Shown here: positions 45,427-55,173 of the stretch, piece after piece | Numbering within the stretch: position 1 is the stretch's first letter | How the letters are laid out: each line of letters opens with the position of its first letter | Source of the DNA: Oscillatoria nigro-viridis PCC 7112 | Lineage (GTDB): Bacteria > Cyanobacteriota > Cyanobacteriia > Cyanobacteriales > Microcoleaceae | Assembly: GCF_000317475.1 (NCBI RefSeq) | Contig: NC_019729.1 | Location: 7,413,445-7,477,444, forward strand | DNA: 64,000 nucleotides | Direction of reading: 5' to 3' | Translations under genes and position numbers: made by a program | Notes under the pieces: model-generated | Databases searched by the model: none | Seen by the model: the letters and a program-made list of their open reading frames with translations, nothing else | What the model was told of the DNA's origin: nothing

Positions 45427-48029
45427 AAAAACCAGTCATTATTTGTGTCGATGATGAGCAGACTATACTCGATAGTCTGGAAATAGACCTGCTAAAAGCT
45501 TTTCAAGATAAATATTTAATTGAAACGGCCCAAAGTGGCGAAGAAGCTTTAGAGTTGCTGTCAGAACTGTTAGCAGAACAGTATGAAGTTCCTTTGGTTA
45601 TTTCGGATCATATCATGCCTAGTATGAAAGGAGACGAACTATTAAGGAGCGTTCATGCTATCTCGCCGAACTGTCTCAAGATCATGCTGACGGGGCAGGC
45701 AGATTTGGAGGCGGTAGCCAATGCTATTAACTATGCTAAATTGTACCGATATATACCTAAACCTTGGCAATGTGATGACTTAAAATTAACTGTCACTGAG
45801 GCCATATATAGATATTTTCAAGATAAACAATTAGCGGAAAAACAAAGAGAACTTCAGGAAATGAATCAGGAGTTGGTAAAATTAAACCGCAAGCAGGCGA
45901 TGCTGATTGCCAAACTTCATGAAAACGAAAGTCGCTTGACGCAATATCTAGAAGCTATGCCATTGGGCGTGTGCGTACTTGATGCAAACGGGCAATCTTT
46001 CTATGCTAACCAGAAAGCGCGGGATGTATTTGGCAAAGGCACTGTGCCGCATATTAATTCAGAGCAAAAAGCAGCAATTTATCAATTCTATAAAGCCGGG
46101 ACTAATCAGAGATGCCCCGTGGAAGAATTGCCAATTATGCGGGCGCTTCGGGGCGAAAATGTGCGGACTGAGGGTATAGAAATTCGTACAGCTAATAAGA
46201 TTATTCCTGTAGAGAGTTGGGCAACTCCAATTTACGATCCTACAGGCGACATTTCCTATGCGATTATTGCTTTTAGTGACATAACTGAACGCAAGGAAGC
46301 TGAAGCGGCGCTAATTCAAGCTGAAGAGAAGTATCGCGGGATATTTGAAAATGCTCTAGAAGGTATTTTTCAGACGACTCCAGACGGACATTTTATCAGT
46401 GCGAATCCTGCTCTGGCGGAAATTTACGGCTACGATTCCGCGTCAGAATTGATAGAAAGTATTAATGATATTCAGCAGCAATTGTACGTGGAACCGAACC
46501 GCCGTCAAGAGTTTTTGGCGCTGATGAAACAGCACGGTACTCTGTGTGAGTTTGAGTCTCAGGTTTACTGTCGAGATGGCAGCATTATCTGGATTTCTGA
46601 GTATGCGCGCACAGTTTACGATGCTAACGGTGAAGTGCTTTACTATCAGGGTTTTGCTAAGGATATTAGTTTGCAAAGACAGGTGGAAGTGGAACGAATC
46701 AGGTTTACTAATGATTTAGAAAAAGCTTTAGCAGCCGAGGAAAAGTTAAATGAGGCACTGTCAGAAAACGAAAGCCGATTGACTCAATTCCTGGAAGCGA
46801 TGCCAGTGGGAATATTTGTTGTCGATGGTAAGGGTAAACCTTTTTACATGAATTCTTGGGGCGAAAGGATACTAGCCCAAGGTTTAATTTTTGATGGGGG
46901 TACTGACCAATTTCCTGAAGCTTATAATTTTTACGACGCTGGAACTAATCAATTGTATCCGAGGGATAGCCAACCGATTGTTCGGGCGTTGCGGGGAGAA
47001 TTTGTGCGTATGGACGATCTAGAAATTCATGGGTCGGATCGGATTGTGCCGATCGAGGTTTGGGCGACTCCAATCTACGACGAACGGAAAAACATAGTTT
47101 ACGCGATCGCCGCTTTTCAAGACATCACGGAACGTCTAGAGGTAGAAACCGAGCGCCGCCAATTCACAGACGAGTTGCAAAAAGCTTTAGCAGCAGAAGA
47201 AAAATTAACAGATGCTTACGGGCGGTTTGTGCCGCACGAGTTTCTACACTTTCTGGGATATGAAAGTATTCTGGAAGTCAAATTAGGCGATCAGGTACAG
47301 AAAGAAATGTCGGTGCTGTTTTCAGATATCCGCGATTTCACTTCTCTTTCGGAAAGGATGAATCCCGAAGAAAATTTTCAATTTATTAATGGTTATTTGT
47401 CGCGGATGGAACCGGCAATTACTGACAATTTTGGTTTTATTGATAAATACATGGGCGATGCGATTATGGCGCTGTTTGATGGCAGTGCGGATCATGCTGT
47501 GAAAGCTGGAATTGCAATGCTAGAACAGCTTAAGGAGTATAATATTAGTCGCACTCGATCCGATTGCCCGCCGCTGCAAATTGGCATTGGCATCAATACG
47601 GGTTCTTTGATGTTAGGCACGGTTGGCGGTCAAAGTCGGATGGACAGCACGGTGATTAGCGATGCGGTAAACTTAGCCTCTCGTGTGGAAAATTTGACAA
47701 AAGAGTATGGAGTTTCGATGTTAATTACTCACAATACTTTTATACAGTTAAATAATATTTATGATTTGAGGTTGATCGATCGCGTAACAGTTAAAGGCAA
47801 ATCGCGAATGGTAACACTGTATGAAGTATTTGCGGCCGATCCGCCAGAGTTACGACAGAAAAAGTTAGAGACAAAGACAATCTTTGAGCAAGCTTTGGTA
47901 CTCTACAATACTGACAAGTGTGGCGAAGCTATAAGATTGTTTTCGGCCTGCTTGGAAATCAACCCTAATGATAAGGTAGCTCAAATTTATATGCAGCGGT
48001 GTCTGAAAGGAGCGATCGCTCCTGCATAA
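45423..48029 (+). CDS. Receiver-PAS-PAS-PAS class III nucleotide cyclase
   Basis: An 868-residue cytosolic protein. The receiver (1-130: IICVDDEQTIL, LVISDHIMPSMKG, MLTGQADLEA, YIPKPW) leads into a coiled coil. PAS1 (about 180-290) and PAS3 (about 455-565) are paralogues of each other (ESRLTQ.LEAMP.G). PAS2 (about 300-420) is the classical type (YRGIFENALEGIFQTTPDG). The cyclase (about 610-790) shows both metal Asp residues (FSDIRDFTSLSE and KYMGDAIMALF), a purine-site Lys (FIDKYMGD) and Asp (TVISDAVNLASR), and the Asn-Arg pair. The set favours cAMP. A TPR-like tail (FEQALVLYNTDKCGEAIRLF) follows. ATGA coupling to the upstream receiver suggests phosphorelay control. Confidence 0.92.
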   Translation: MKKPVIICVDDEQTILDSLEIDLLKAFQDKYLIETAQSGEEALELLSELLAEQYEVPLVISDHIMPSMKGDELLRSVHAISPNCLKIMLTGQADLEAVANAINYAKLYRYIPKPWQCDDLKLTVTEAIYRYFQDKQLAEKQRELQEMNQELVKLNRKQAMLIAKLHENESRLTQYLEAMPLGVCVLDANGQSFYANQKARDVFGKGTVPHINSEQKAAIYQFYKAGTNQRCPVEELPIMRALRGENVRTEGIEIRTANKIIPVESWATPIYDPTGDISYAIIAFSDITERKEAEAALIQAEEKYRGIFENALEGIFQTTPDGHFISANPALAEIYGYDSASELIESINDIQQQLYVEPNRRQEFLALMKQHGTLCEFESQVYCRDGSIIWISEYARTVYDANGEVLYYQGFAKDISLQRQVEVERIRFTNDLEKALAAEEKLNEALSENESRLTQFLEAMPVGIFVVDGKGKPFYMNSWGERILAQGLIFDGGTDQFPEAYNFYDAGTNQLYPRDSQPIVRALRGEFVRMDDLEIHGSDRIVPIEVWATPIYDERKNIVYAIAAFQDITERLEVETERRQFTDELQKALAAEEKLTDAYGRFVPHEFLHFLGYESILEVKLGDQVQKEMSVLFSDIRDFTSLSERMNPEENFQFINGYLSRMEPAITDNFGFIDKYMGDAIMALFDGSADHAVKAGIAMLEQLKEYNISRTRSDCPPLQIGIGINTGSLMLGTVGGQSRMDSTVISDAVNLASRVENLTKEYGVSMLITHNTFIQLNNIYDLRLIDRVTVKGKSRMVTLYEVFAADPPELRQKKLETKTIFEQALVLYNTDKCGEAIRLFSACLEINPNDKVAQIYMQRCLKGAIAPA

Positions 48030-48133
48030 TACCATTTGAGAGTTGAGATTTGAGAATAGGGAATGACTTATGCTATAATGCTTCGGAGTGTGCCTACAGT
48101 TGTATTCTTTTTGGAAACTGGAATAATCATTGT

Positions 48134-49222
48134 TTAGACAGGCAGGGAAACGCAAACTATGGTTTCTTGCTGCGGCAAACTTTCTATTTTAAATTCTCCT
48201 CCGTGCAATTCTACAAGGCGTTGAACAATAGCCAGCCCCAATCCCAAACCTGCTTGTTGGTAAAGTTTGCGATCGAATTGCCTGTAAGCTTCTAGCTGTG
48301 CAATCTGATCGGCAGTCATGCCGCGGCCTTTGTCTGTAACAGACAGAACAAAAGTCTGATTTTCGACGAAAGTGCTTAATAAAACAGGGGTTCCTTCTAA
48401 AGAAAATTTGAAGGCATTGTCCAATAGTTCTTCAACAATTTTTGCGAGTCGGACAGAATCCATAGCTACCGACGAATCTTGCAAGTTTAATTGTAAATCG
48501 TCGCTTCTATTCGCGTGTTTTGCTTGCTGCAGCGCTTTTTGACTCAGCAAAGATTTTACACAGCTAAATTCGCTGTTTCGCATCTCGTTTAGCAGTTCGG
48601 GATTTGTGGCTGCTATCTCCAGTTCCGCATACAGCAAAAAGTTCTGAATCAGTCGATACAAGCGATGACCGGAAGTTTGAATTTGACCGATCATCTCTAA
48701 GATATCTGATTCCTCTAAAACCTGATATTCTGACAATATTAGCTCAGAAAAACCCAGGATTGCATTCAAAGGAGTCCGCAATTCGTGGGGCAGCGACATA
48801 CTAATATTAGTGCGTAATTCGTCTAGCGTTTTTTGAGATTGTCGGCTAATTGTTTTTTGTTTTTCAAGTCTAATAGTAATCGCTTTTAGCAGTTCTTGCG
48901 GCGTACACGGCTTAGTAATGTAATCATCAGCTCCCAGTTCCATGCCCGTGCGAACGTCAACTTTATCGGCTTTGGCTGTGAGGAAAATAAACGGAATTGT
49001 GGCAGTCAAGGGTTCGGATCGCAAAGCTTTGATGACGCCGTGACCGTCTACTTCCGGCATCATCATGTCGCACAAAATTAAATCCGGGATTTGTTCGATC
49101 GCCAATTTGATGCCGACTTTCCCGTTAATCGCTCCTATTCCTTCAAAATTCTCGGCTTCCAGCAAATCTAAAATATTTTCTCTAATCGATTCTTCATCTT
49201 CTATTACCAAAATTTTAGCCAC
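48134..49222 (-). CDS. Receiver-histidine kinase
   Basis: A 362-residue cytosolic protein convergent with the cyclase gene. The receiver at 1-125 reads ILVIEDEESIRENIL, LILCDMMMPEVDGHG, FLTAKAD and ITKPCTP. HisKA has SLPHELRTPLNAILGF (His near 145). The ATPase is compact, with KIVEELLDNAFKFS, DKGRGMT and GLGLGLAI. This receiver-first layout typically serves as an intermediate that integrates phosphate from other kinases. GGAGC upstream of the ATG is the probable ribosome-binding site. It is separated by 118 bp from the next minus-strand kinase gene. Confidence 0.9.
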   Translation of the reverse strand: MAKILVIEDEESIRENILDLLEAENFEGIGAINGKVGIKLAIEQIPDLILCDMMMPEVDGHGVIKALRSEPLTATIPFIFLTAKADKVDVRTGMELGADDYITKPCTPQELLKAITIRLEKQKTISRQSQKTLDELRTNISMSLPHELRTPLNAILGFSELILSEYQVLEESDILEMIGQIQTSGHRLYRLIQNFLLYAELEIAATNPELLNEMRNSEFSCVKSLLSQKALQQAKHANRSDDLQLNLQDSSVAMDSVRLAKIVEELLDNAFKFSLEGTPVLLSTFVENQTFVLSVTDKGRGMTADQIAQLEAYRQFDRKLYQQAGLGLGLAIVQRLVELHGGEFKIESLPQQETIVCVSLPV

Positions 49223-49340
49223 GGTGATAGCTCCTTTTTGTTAGTAGTTTGTTGGACAAATTCTGAGTTCAGATACTTGATAGTTTTGTTTTTTAGGCGC
49301 TTAATCAATCGTTAAATTGCGGATATATATAGTTGATAAT

Positions 49341-50849
49341 TCAGTTGTTATTGACTGGAGCGCAAATTAAAGGCAAGGTAATAGTGAAAGTTGTGCCTTT
49401 TCCTTCTTGACTGTCGATCGCGAGTTGACCGTCGTGAAGTTCCACAGCCCTCTTCACAATTGCTAAACCGAGACCTGTTCCCGAAATAGTGCCGACATTT
49501 TGAGCTCGGTAAAAAGTTTCTAAGATCCGCTCTCGATCGGCTTGGGGAATGCCGATGCCCTGGTCTTGAACTTGGAAAACAGCTTCTTTGTTTTGACAGT
49601 TGAGGTGCAACGAAACTGTACTGCCGACGGGAGAATATTTGATGGCATTTGAGAGGACATTTCCCAAAATTTGCTGCAGCAGTTTTTCATCCATTTGAGC
49701 CTCGCAGTTGCCGCCTTCATATTGAAAGGCGATCGGGTGTTGGTTGCTGTCGTTGAGCTGCTGCTCTTCTACCACTTGACGGCAAAATTTTTCGAGGTTT
49801 AAGGAAACCGGTTGAAACTGCAAGGTATTGGCTTCTATTTTGCCAATTACGAGGATATCTTCTAATAACTCTGTCATGCGTTTAATTGCTAATTGAATCC
49901 GCACAAAATGAGTAGATTTTTTATCTTGAGACCACTGAGAACTGTAATCTTGCAGCAATCCAGCGGAAAATTGGATGGTTGTCAAAGGTGTGCGGAACTC
50001 GTGGGAAACCATTGTGACAAATTTAGCTCGCAGTTCTGAAAGTTCCTTTTCTCGTGCGAGGGCTTTGAGAATTTCCGCTTCTGCTCGTTTGCGATCGCTA
50101 ATGTCACGGGCTTCCGCAATCAGCAGCAAAACTTGTCCTGTTTCATTTTTAACAGGTTTCAGTGAGAAATCAACAGTCATAATTTGGCCGCTTTTGCCTA
50201 ACAAGTCGATTTCGCTGCGGAAAAACTCGCCGCGACTTGCTTTGCCGATCGCGCATTGCAATTGTTCGGAAACCTGTGGCGACTGGGCCCAAATCGCCAT
50301 TTCCCAAATCGGGCGGCCTACAATACCCTCCGATCGCAATCCGGCAAAATCGAGGGCTGTCTCGTTCACTTCCAGCACGATTCCTTCGGGAGTCAGCAGC
50401 TTGGTTAGCTGAAACGAAGAGTCAAAAATCGCCCGAAAGCGCCGCTCGCTTTCCCTGAGCATTTGAAATGTTTGAGATCGTTCGATCGCGTAGCGGATCG
50501 TCCGCACTAATAATTGAGTAGTAATGTGACCTTTAACAATATAGTCTTGAGCTCCCAAGCGAACTGATTCAAGGGCTATCGCCTCATCGTCCAAGCCTGT
50601 CATTACCACCATTGGCACATCAGGAGCAACTTCTCGCAGGCGAGTTAGGGTTTCCAAACCGCGGCTGTCCGGCAAAGAAAGGTCGAGCAAAACTACATCA
50701 AAGGGTTGTTTGCACAGTTGTGCGATCGCCTCGTGCAGGAACTCAACAGACACCAGTTCCCACTGGACGCCCACAGATACTTCTAACAGTTCTGCAAGCA
50801 AATCAGCATCAGCAGGATTGTCTTCTACTAACAGAATCTTAATCCACAT
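49341..50849 (-). CDS. Receiver-PAS-histidine kinase
   Basis: A 502-residue cytosolic protein. The receiver is at 3-125 (ILLVEDNPADADLLAEL, VVLLDLSLPDSRG, VMTGLDDEAIA, YIVKGHI; the Pro after the conserved Lys is Gly). PAS is at about 137-255 (FRAIFDSSFQLTKLLTPEGI). A short coiled coil precedes HisKA with MVSHEFRTPLTTIQF and the ATPase with NVLSNAIKYSP, DQGIGIP and GTGLGLA, ending at residue 502. It is probably co-transcribed with the following receiver-kinase (minus strand, 118 bp apart). Confidence 0.9.
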   Translation of the reverse strand: MWIKILLVEDNPADADLLAELLEVSVGVQWELVSVEFLHEAIAQLCKQPFDVVLLDLSLPDSRGLETLTRLREVAPDVPMVVMTGLDDEAIALESVRLGAQDYIVKGHITTQLLVRTIRYAIERSQTFQMLRESERRFRAIFDSSFQLTKLLTPEGIVLEVNETALDFAGLRSEGIVGRPIWEMAIWAQSPQVSEQLQCAIGKASRGEFFRSEIDLLGKSGQIMTVDFSLKPVKNETGQVLLLIAEARDISDRKRAEAEILKALAREKELSELRAKFVTMVSHEFRTPLTTIQFSAGLLQDYSSQWSQDKKSTHFVRIQLAIKRMTELLEDILVIGKIEANTLQFQPVSLNLEKFCRQVVEEQQLNDSNQHPIAFQYEGGNCEAQMDEKLLQQILGNVLSNAIKYSPVGSTVSLHLNCQNKEAVFQVQDQGIGIPQADRERILETFYRAQNVGTISGTGLGLAIVKRAVELHDGQLAIDSQEGKGTTFTITLPLICAPVNNN

Positions 50850-50967
50850 AGCTTAGACGTTTTTGACTGTAAAATTTTTACTCTACCAATCTTAGGTTAA
50901 ACTTTTTTGCTTTCCCTTGCCATTTTCAACTTTAAAATTATTATTTGGGAACTGTCACCACCACCAG

Positions 50968-51355
50968 CTACCAATCCTCAATCCATCTCACCAGCTTAGC
51001 GACTTGACTAAAATCCACACGATTAGCCATGTAGCACCGGGCTGACAGGGCATAAAACTTGAGCATCTCTTCATCGGCTGCTGAGGTTGTCATAATTACC
51101 ACCGGAATCATTTTTAACTTTGGTGCTGAATTAATTTAGATCGATATTTACCCACAGTTTTTTTTATACCAAATCAAGTCAAGCAGAATTAAATCGAGAT
51201 ATAAACACGAACAGACAAGCCTGCTTTATTCAATAAATTCATTGCTGATACCCTATCTTCTACTCTTGTGCAAATTGTTAAATTTTGGCTGTCGCCACCT
51301 TTTATAAAGTCCATTCAGCCTCGTTGAGCCAATCATGCACCAGCACAATTTCCAT
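50968..51355 (-). pseudogene. Decayed Rcp1-like response regulator
   Basis: From ATG 51355 the minus strand reads MEIVLVHDWLNEAEWTL, a stop, then scattered matches through several stops. DLILLDL, the phospho-Asp segment, appears in another frame near 51195. From about 51120 it reads KLKMIPVVIMTTSAADEEML and KFYALSARCYMANRVDF, then SQVAKLVRWIEDW and TAG at 50968-50970. Residue by residue it parallels the intact Rcp1-like gene next door (ILLIEDSPSDADLAIE, LKLIPVVILSTSAAPEDI, IEEFW). It is an old tandem paralogue. Confidence 0.85.
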
Positions 51356-51400
51356 AGGTTAAAAATTTTTATAGCGCTCATAAGCCAAGTATCTGTTCGT

Positions 51401-51847
51401 TTAATTTAGAGGAAGTTTGACGACTGCCAGCCAGAATTCCTCAATTAACCTGACTACTTTAGTAAATTGTACGAAGTCTACTGGTTTTGTTATGTAACAG
51501 TTGGCGTGGAGGGAGTATGACTTAAAAATATCTTCGGGAGCTGCTGAAGTGCTGAGAATCACTACAGGAATTAATTTTAAGGTTGGGTCATTTTTAATTT
51601 CTTCTAGCACTTCAATACCGCTTTTTTTCGGCAGATGCAAATCGAGCAAAATCAAATCGGGACGAGGTACCCTGAGATAGGGTTCTTTTCGGCGCAAAAA
51701 CTTAATTGCTTCGACTCCATCCTCCACAAAATGCAAGTTATTCAATATTTTACCCTGACTGAGGACTTCTATTGCCAAATCGGCATCGCTGGGAGAATCC
51801 TCAATTAGCAGAATCTCTATAGGTCTAACAGTGCTTCGATCGCTCAT
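51401..51847 (-). CDS. Rcp1-like response regulator
   Basis: A 148-residue single receiver of the Rcp1 type that serves phytochrome-class kinases: EILLIEDSPSDADLAIEVL, LILLDLHLPKKSG with the phospho-Asp, PVVILSTSAAPEDI with the switch Ser/Thr, CYITKPVDF, and a C-terminal IEEFWLAVVKLP dimerisation tail. It lies 48 bp downstream of the ethylene-receptor-like kinase on the same strand, so it is its probable partner. That kinase has the phytochrome-type ASHDLQEPL H-box. A decayed paralogue follows. Confidence 0.92.
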   Translation of the reverse strand: MSDRSTVRPIEILLIEDSPSDADLAIEVLSQGKILNNLHFVEDGVEAIKFLRRKEPYLRVPRPDLILLDLHLPKKSGIEVLEEIKNDPTLKLIPVVILSTSAAPEDIFKSYSLHANCYITKPVDFVQFTKVVRLIEEFWLAVVKLPLN

Positions 51848-51895
51848 AACCGGCGTATCCTTTTGAGTATAAAAACAAAAGTGAACTTTGAGGCT

Positions 51896-54691
51896 TCAGG
51901 TACTAATTATAGGAATAGTGAAGTAAAAAGTCGCTCCTTTTCCCTCTTGAGATTCCACCCAGATGCGGCCGCCGTGGCGTTCAACAATGCGTTTGCACAT
52001 CGCCAAACCTATGCCAGTACCGGAATATTGGCGGCGTCCGTGCAGGCGCGCAAAAATGATAAAAATGCGATCGGCATACTGCGGATCGATGCCAATGCCG
52101 TTATCGCGGACGCTGAACAGCCATTCGCTCTCTTGCCTGCGGGCAGCGATATGAATGAATGGGATATCTTGGCGACAAAATTTGATGCCGTTGCCGATCA
52201 AATTTTGGAATAATTGCACCAGTTGAGATTCATCTGCCATCACGGTTGGCATCGCGTCGCAGGTGATTACAGCTTTTCTTTCGGCGATCGCAATTTGCAA
52301 ATTGCACAAACTTTTCTCGACAGCAGCATTGCAGTCCGCCTGCTCAAACTCCTGACCCCTCGTTCCCAGGCGCGAATACGCCAACAAATCGTTAATTAAC
52401 TGCTGCATTCTCGTGGCGCCATCGACAATATAATTAATATACTTATCTGCGCGATCGTCCAAATTTCCTTGATAGCGCTGGGCCAGCAATTGAGTGTAAC
52501 TGGTAACGGCTCGGAGCGGTTCTTGCAAATCGTGGGAAGCAACATAAGCAAATTGTTCTAATTCCTCGTTGGAACGCTTCAAATCTTCTGTAAGTTGCAG
52601 CATTTGCTGCTCTGCTTCTTTGCGGCTGGTAATGTTGTAAACCAAGGCGCAACAAGACAGCAGATTCCCCTGGGAGTCCATGACTGGACTGGTAGACATA
52701 TCAGTCCAAATATCTTTGCCGTCCTTGCGTTTGAATTTAAATTCGTGTTGTTCACCAATACCTTGCCTGCGCCGCTCGACAAGAGCGAGAGCTTGTGGTT
52801 TTTCCGGTTCCTCCATGAAATCAAAAAGCGATCGCCCGAACATTTCTAATTCGCTATAGCCGAGCATTCGTGCCATTGCGTGGTTCACGTAAGTTGTGAG
52901 ACCATTTCTGTCAATTACCCAAATACCTTCTTCTGCTAATTCAACTATTTGCCTGTACTTGAATTCGCTTTCCTGCAACGCTCTTTCCGTTAGTTTTCGC
53001 TCGGTGATATCTTTCATAAAACAGTGATGACCGTTAAATATCCCTTGTCCGTCGCAAGCTTTTACCATCGTTAATTGCTTGTAAAAAAACGAGCCATTTT
53101 TCCGGACGCCTCTAGCTTCAACTTCTACTTTCCCAGAAATTACCATTTCCTGATAAGCTGAAAGCATCATCTCAATATCGCCCGGATGTACGGTGAGCTG
53201 CCATTCCAGCCCAAGCATTTGTTCCGGTTCGTAACCGCATTGATGAGCGTAAGCTCGGTTAACATTCACGTAGCGCCCCTCAATATCCAGCCGCGAAATG
53301 CCTTCCATCGCATTTTGCATGGCTGCGGTGAGGTCGCGCAGCTCTTTTTCAGCTTGTTTGCGATCGGTAATATCCTGACCGATACCCAAAAAACCAGTGA
53401 TATTTCCGTTACTATCAAATAAGGCAGTCACCGACAGCAGTACCGGAAACCGCGAACCATCTTTGCGAATGTAAGTCCATTCATTTTCGTCCGCGATTTC
53501 CCGGCACGGCAAGGCAAAAAATACTTGAATTCCCGGCTCTATTTTCACTCCCAATTCTTGAGAAAGAACTTCAGCTCTTTGAGCGACCTCCAGAGGCTCG
53601 TGAATTATTGCTATGGTGACTTTTCCGACTACTTCTTCTAGCGAATAACCTAAAAGTTGCTCTGCCGCCCGATTAAATGTTTTAATTGTACCGTCGGGAT
53701 CTGTAGAAATAATTGTGTAGTTAGCGCTATTAAGAATTGCATTTTGCAGTTGCGTCAATTCCAACAAAGTGAGCGCAATTTTTTCGCGGTAGGCGATTTC
53801 TTTTTGCAATTGATGGTTAGAAATTTCGATTTGAGCAGTGCGCTCAGCAACTCGATGCTCCAGAGTTTCATTGAGCAGTCGATTTTCCTCTTCTACCTGC
53901 TTGCGTTCTGTAATATCAGTAATAGTACACACATAACTTTTAACCTCCCCATTTTCTCCGATTTGACCGACAGATTGACCGAATACCCAACTGATTTGAG
54001 GGTGATTAATGCCTTGAAAGCGGTACTCAGATTTAAACGGCAATTTGTCCTGCGCGGCGCTATACCATTCAGAAAAAACTCGCTCGCGGTCGTCTGGATG
54101 AATGCCTTGCAACCACCCTTTACCCAAAGCTTCATCACAGGCAATTCCCGAAATTTTACACCAGCGCTCGTTGACATACAAGCAGTCTCCTCCAGCATCT
54201 GCATAAAATATTCCTACCGGCGAAGCTTCAGTTAAAGTTTGATAGCGAGCTTCCGTTTCTCGGCGTTCAATTATTTCTTTTTGCAGTATGGAATCGATCA
54301 TCCCTAATTGAGTTGGACTCAGGAGAGTTAATGCTTGGGGAACGAAAGGAATTAATGCAAAAGCGGTGTAACCAGAAATCGCGGCGGTAATAATTTTTAG
54401 AATGCCAGAAACCCAATAAACAGGATGCCAAAGCGTCCAAACTTCCATTACATGAGTAGTGCCGCAGGAGAGAATAAAGGCTGCAAACAGCCAAAAGATA
54501 TTGCGAAAGGGCAAGTCTTTTCGCTGAAATATAAAATAAATTAGCGATAGCGGTATTGAATAGTAGGCTAGGGCAATAATAGAGTCTGAAACTATGTGGA
54601 GCGCGACTAGCTGTCGCTGCCAAAGGTAACAGTGGCCGTGAGGAATATAATTCCCGGTGAATAACAAATGATTTAAAAAATTCCAAATCAT
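51896..54691 (-). CDS. Ethylene-receptor-like multi-PAS histidine kinase
   Basis: A 931-residue membrane kinase. Residues about 22-125 hold three hydrophobic helices with an ETR1-type ethylene-binding signature: SDSIIALAYYSIPLSLIYF (Asp36, Tyr43/44) and FILSCGTTHVMEVWT (Cys76 and His80, the copper ligands in ETR1). A coiled coil and four PAS domains follow at about 145-265, 313-447, 455-565 and 573-693. HisKA has His720 (ASHDLQEPLRAV, the phytochrome-type H-box), and the ATPase has LIGNGIKFCR, DNGIGID and GTGIGLA. Unlike several cyanobacterial ETR proteins it has no GAF. Ethylene binding is predicted from the copper-site residues; the rest of the pathway is inference. Confidence 0.9.
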   Translation of the reverse strand: MIWNFLNHLLFTGNYIPHGHCYLWQRQLVALHIVSDSIIALAYYSIPLSLIYFIFQRKDLPFRNIFWLFAAFILSCGTTHVMEVWTLWHPVYWVSGILKIITAAISGYTAFALIPFVPQALTLLSPTQLGMIDSILQKEIIERRETEARYQTLTEASPVGIFYADAGGDCLYVNERWCKISGIACDEALGKGWLQGIHPDDRERVFSEWYSAAQDKLPFKSEYRFQGINHPQISWVFGQSVGQIGENGEVKSYVCTITDITERKQVEEENRLLNETLEHRVAERTAQIEISNHQLQKEIAYREKIALTLLELTQLQNAILNSANYTIISTDPDGTIKTFNRAAEQLLGYSLEEVVGKVTIAIIHEPLEVAQRAEVLSQELGVKIEPGIQVFFALPCREIADENEWTYIRKDGSRFPVLLSVTALFDSNGNITGFLGIGQDITDRKQAEKELRDLTAAMQNAMEGISRLDIEGRYVNVNRAYAHQCGYEPEQMLGLEWQLTVHPGDIEMMLSAYQEMVISGKVEVEARGVRKNGSFFYKQLTMVKACDGQGIFNGHHCFMKDITERKLTERALQESEFKYRQIVELAEEGIWVIDRNGLTTYVNHAMARMLGYSELEMFGRSLFDFMEEPEKPQALALVERRRQGIGEQHEFKFKRKDGKDIWTDMSTSPVMDSQGNLLSCCALVYNITSRKEAEQQMLQLTEDLKRSNEELEQFAYVASHDLQEPLRAVTSYTQLLAQRYQGNLDDRADKYINYIVDGATRMQQLINDLLAYSRLGTRGQEFEQADCNAAVEKSLCNLQIAIAERKAVITCDAMPTVMADESQLVQLFQNLIGNGIKFCRQDIPFIHIAARRQESEWLFSVRDNGIGIDPQYADRIFIIFARLHGRRQYSGTGIGLAMCKRIVERHGGRIWVESQEGKGATFYFTIPIIST

Positions 54692-54929
54692 AAACGGAAT
54701 GGGAAATGGGGAAGGAGTAATTTAACGCAATAACTTATAACTTATCTTAACTCTCTGAAATATACAGTTCTGGAGGCACGGGAGGCTAAAAACCCGGTTG
54801 CTTCATAAAGGTCTCGTTGCCAAACCGAATATTGTTGTAGAAACTGGTTTTTCTTCCGTAAGTCTTAATATAGCAATTCTCAATGATTCGCAAGCTGTAG
54901 CTAGCTCTAGGTTGGGTATAGCTCATATG

Positions 54930-55038
54930 TTGCACCATTCTCAATAATTCTTTTATGAACAGGCTTTCCGGCCCGTGAAGCGAGAAAATTCATCTCTCGC
55001 TTCACGGGCCGGAAAGCCTGTTGCTGAAAATGGTGCAA
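54930..55038. repeat. Long nested palindrome (28-bp perfect inner arms)
   Basis: The inner arms start AACAGGCTTTCCGGCCCGTG at 54958-54985 and are perfectly complementary to 54995-55022 (28 bp, 9-nt loop). The outer arms are TTGCACCATT at 54930-54939 and AATGGTGCAA at 55029-55038. It is the strongest cruciform-forming sequence in the window. Confidence 0.9.
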
Positions 55039-55100
55039 GATGTGAGATTTGACGAAGTGAAACCCTATATACAGCGGTTCTCAAGCGTGGTGAGGTATGT

Positions 55101-55142
55101 CCTATTCCCTATGCCCTATTCCCTATGCCCTATTCCCTATGC
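55101..55142. repeat. 14-bp tandem repeat (CCTATTCCCTATGC x3)
   Basis: Three perfect 14-bp units lie at 55101-55114, 55115-55128 and 55129-55142. They are part of the noncoding repeat block downstream of transketolase. Confidence 0.9.
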
Positions 55143-55173
55143 CCGAGAGTACCTCATCTTTCGGTCGAAAGGC

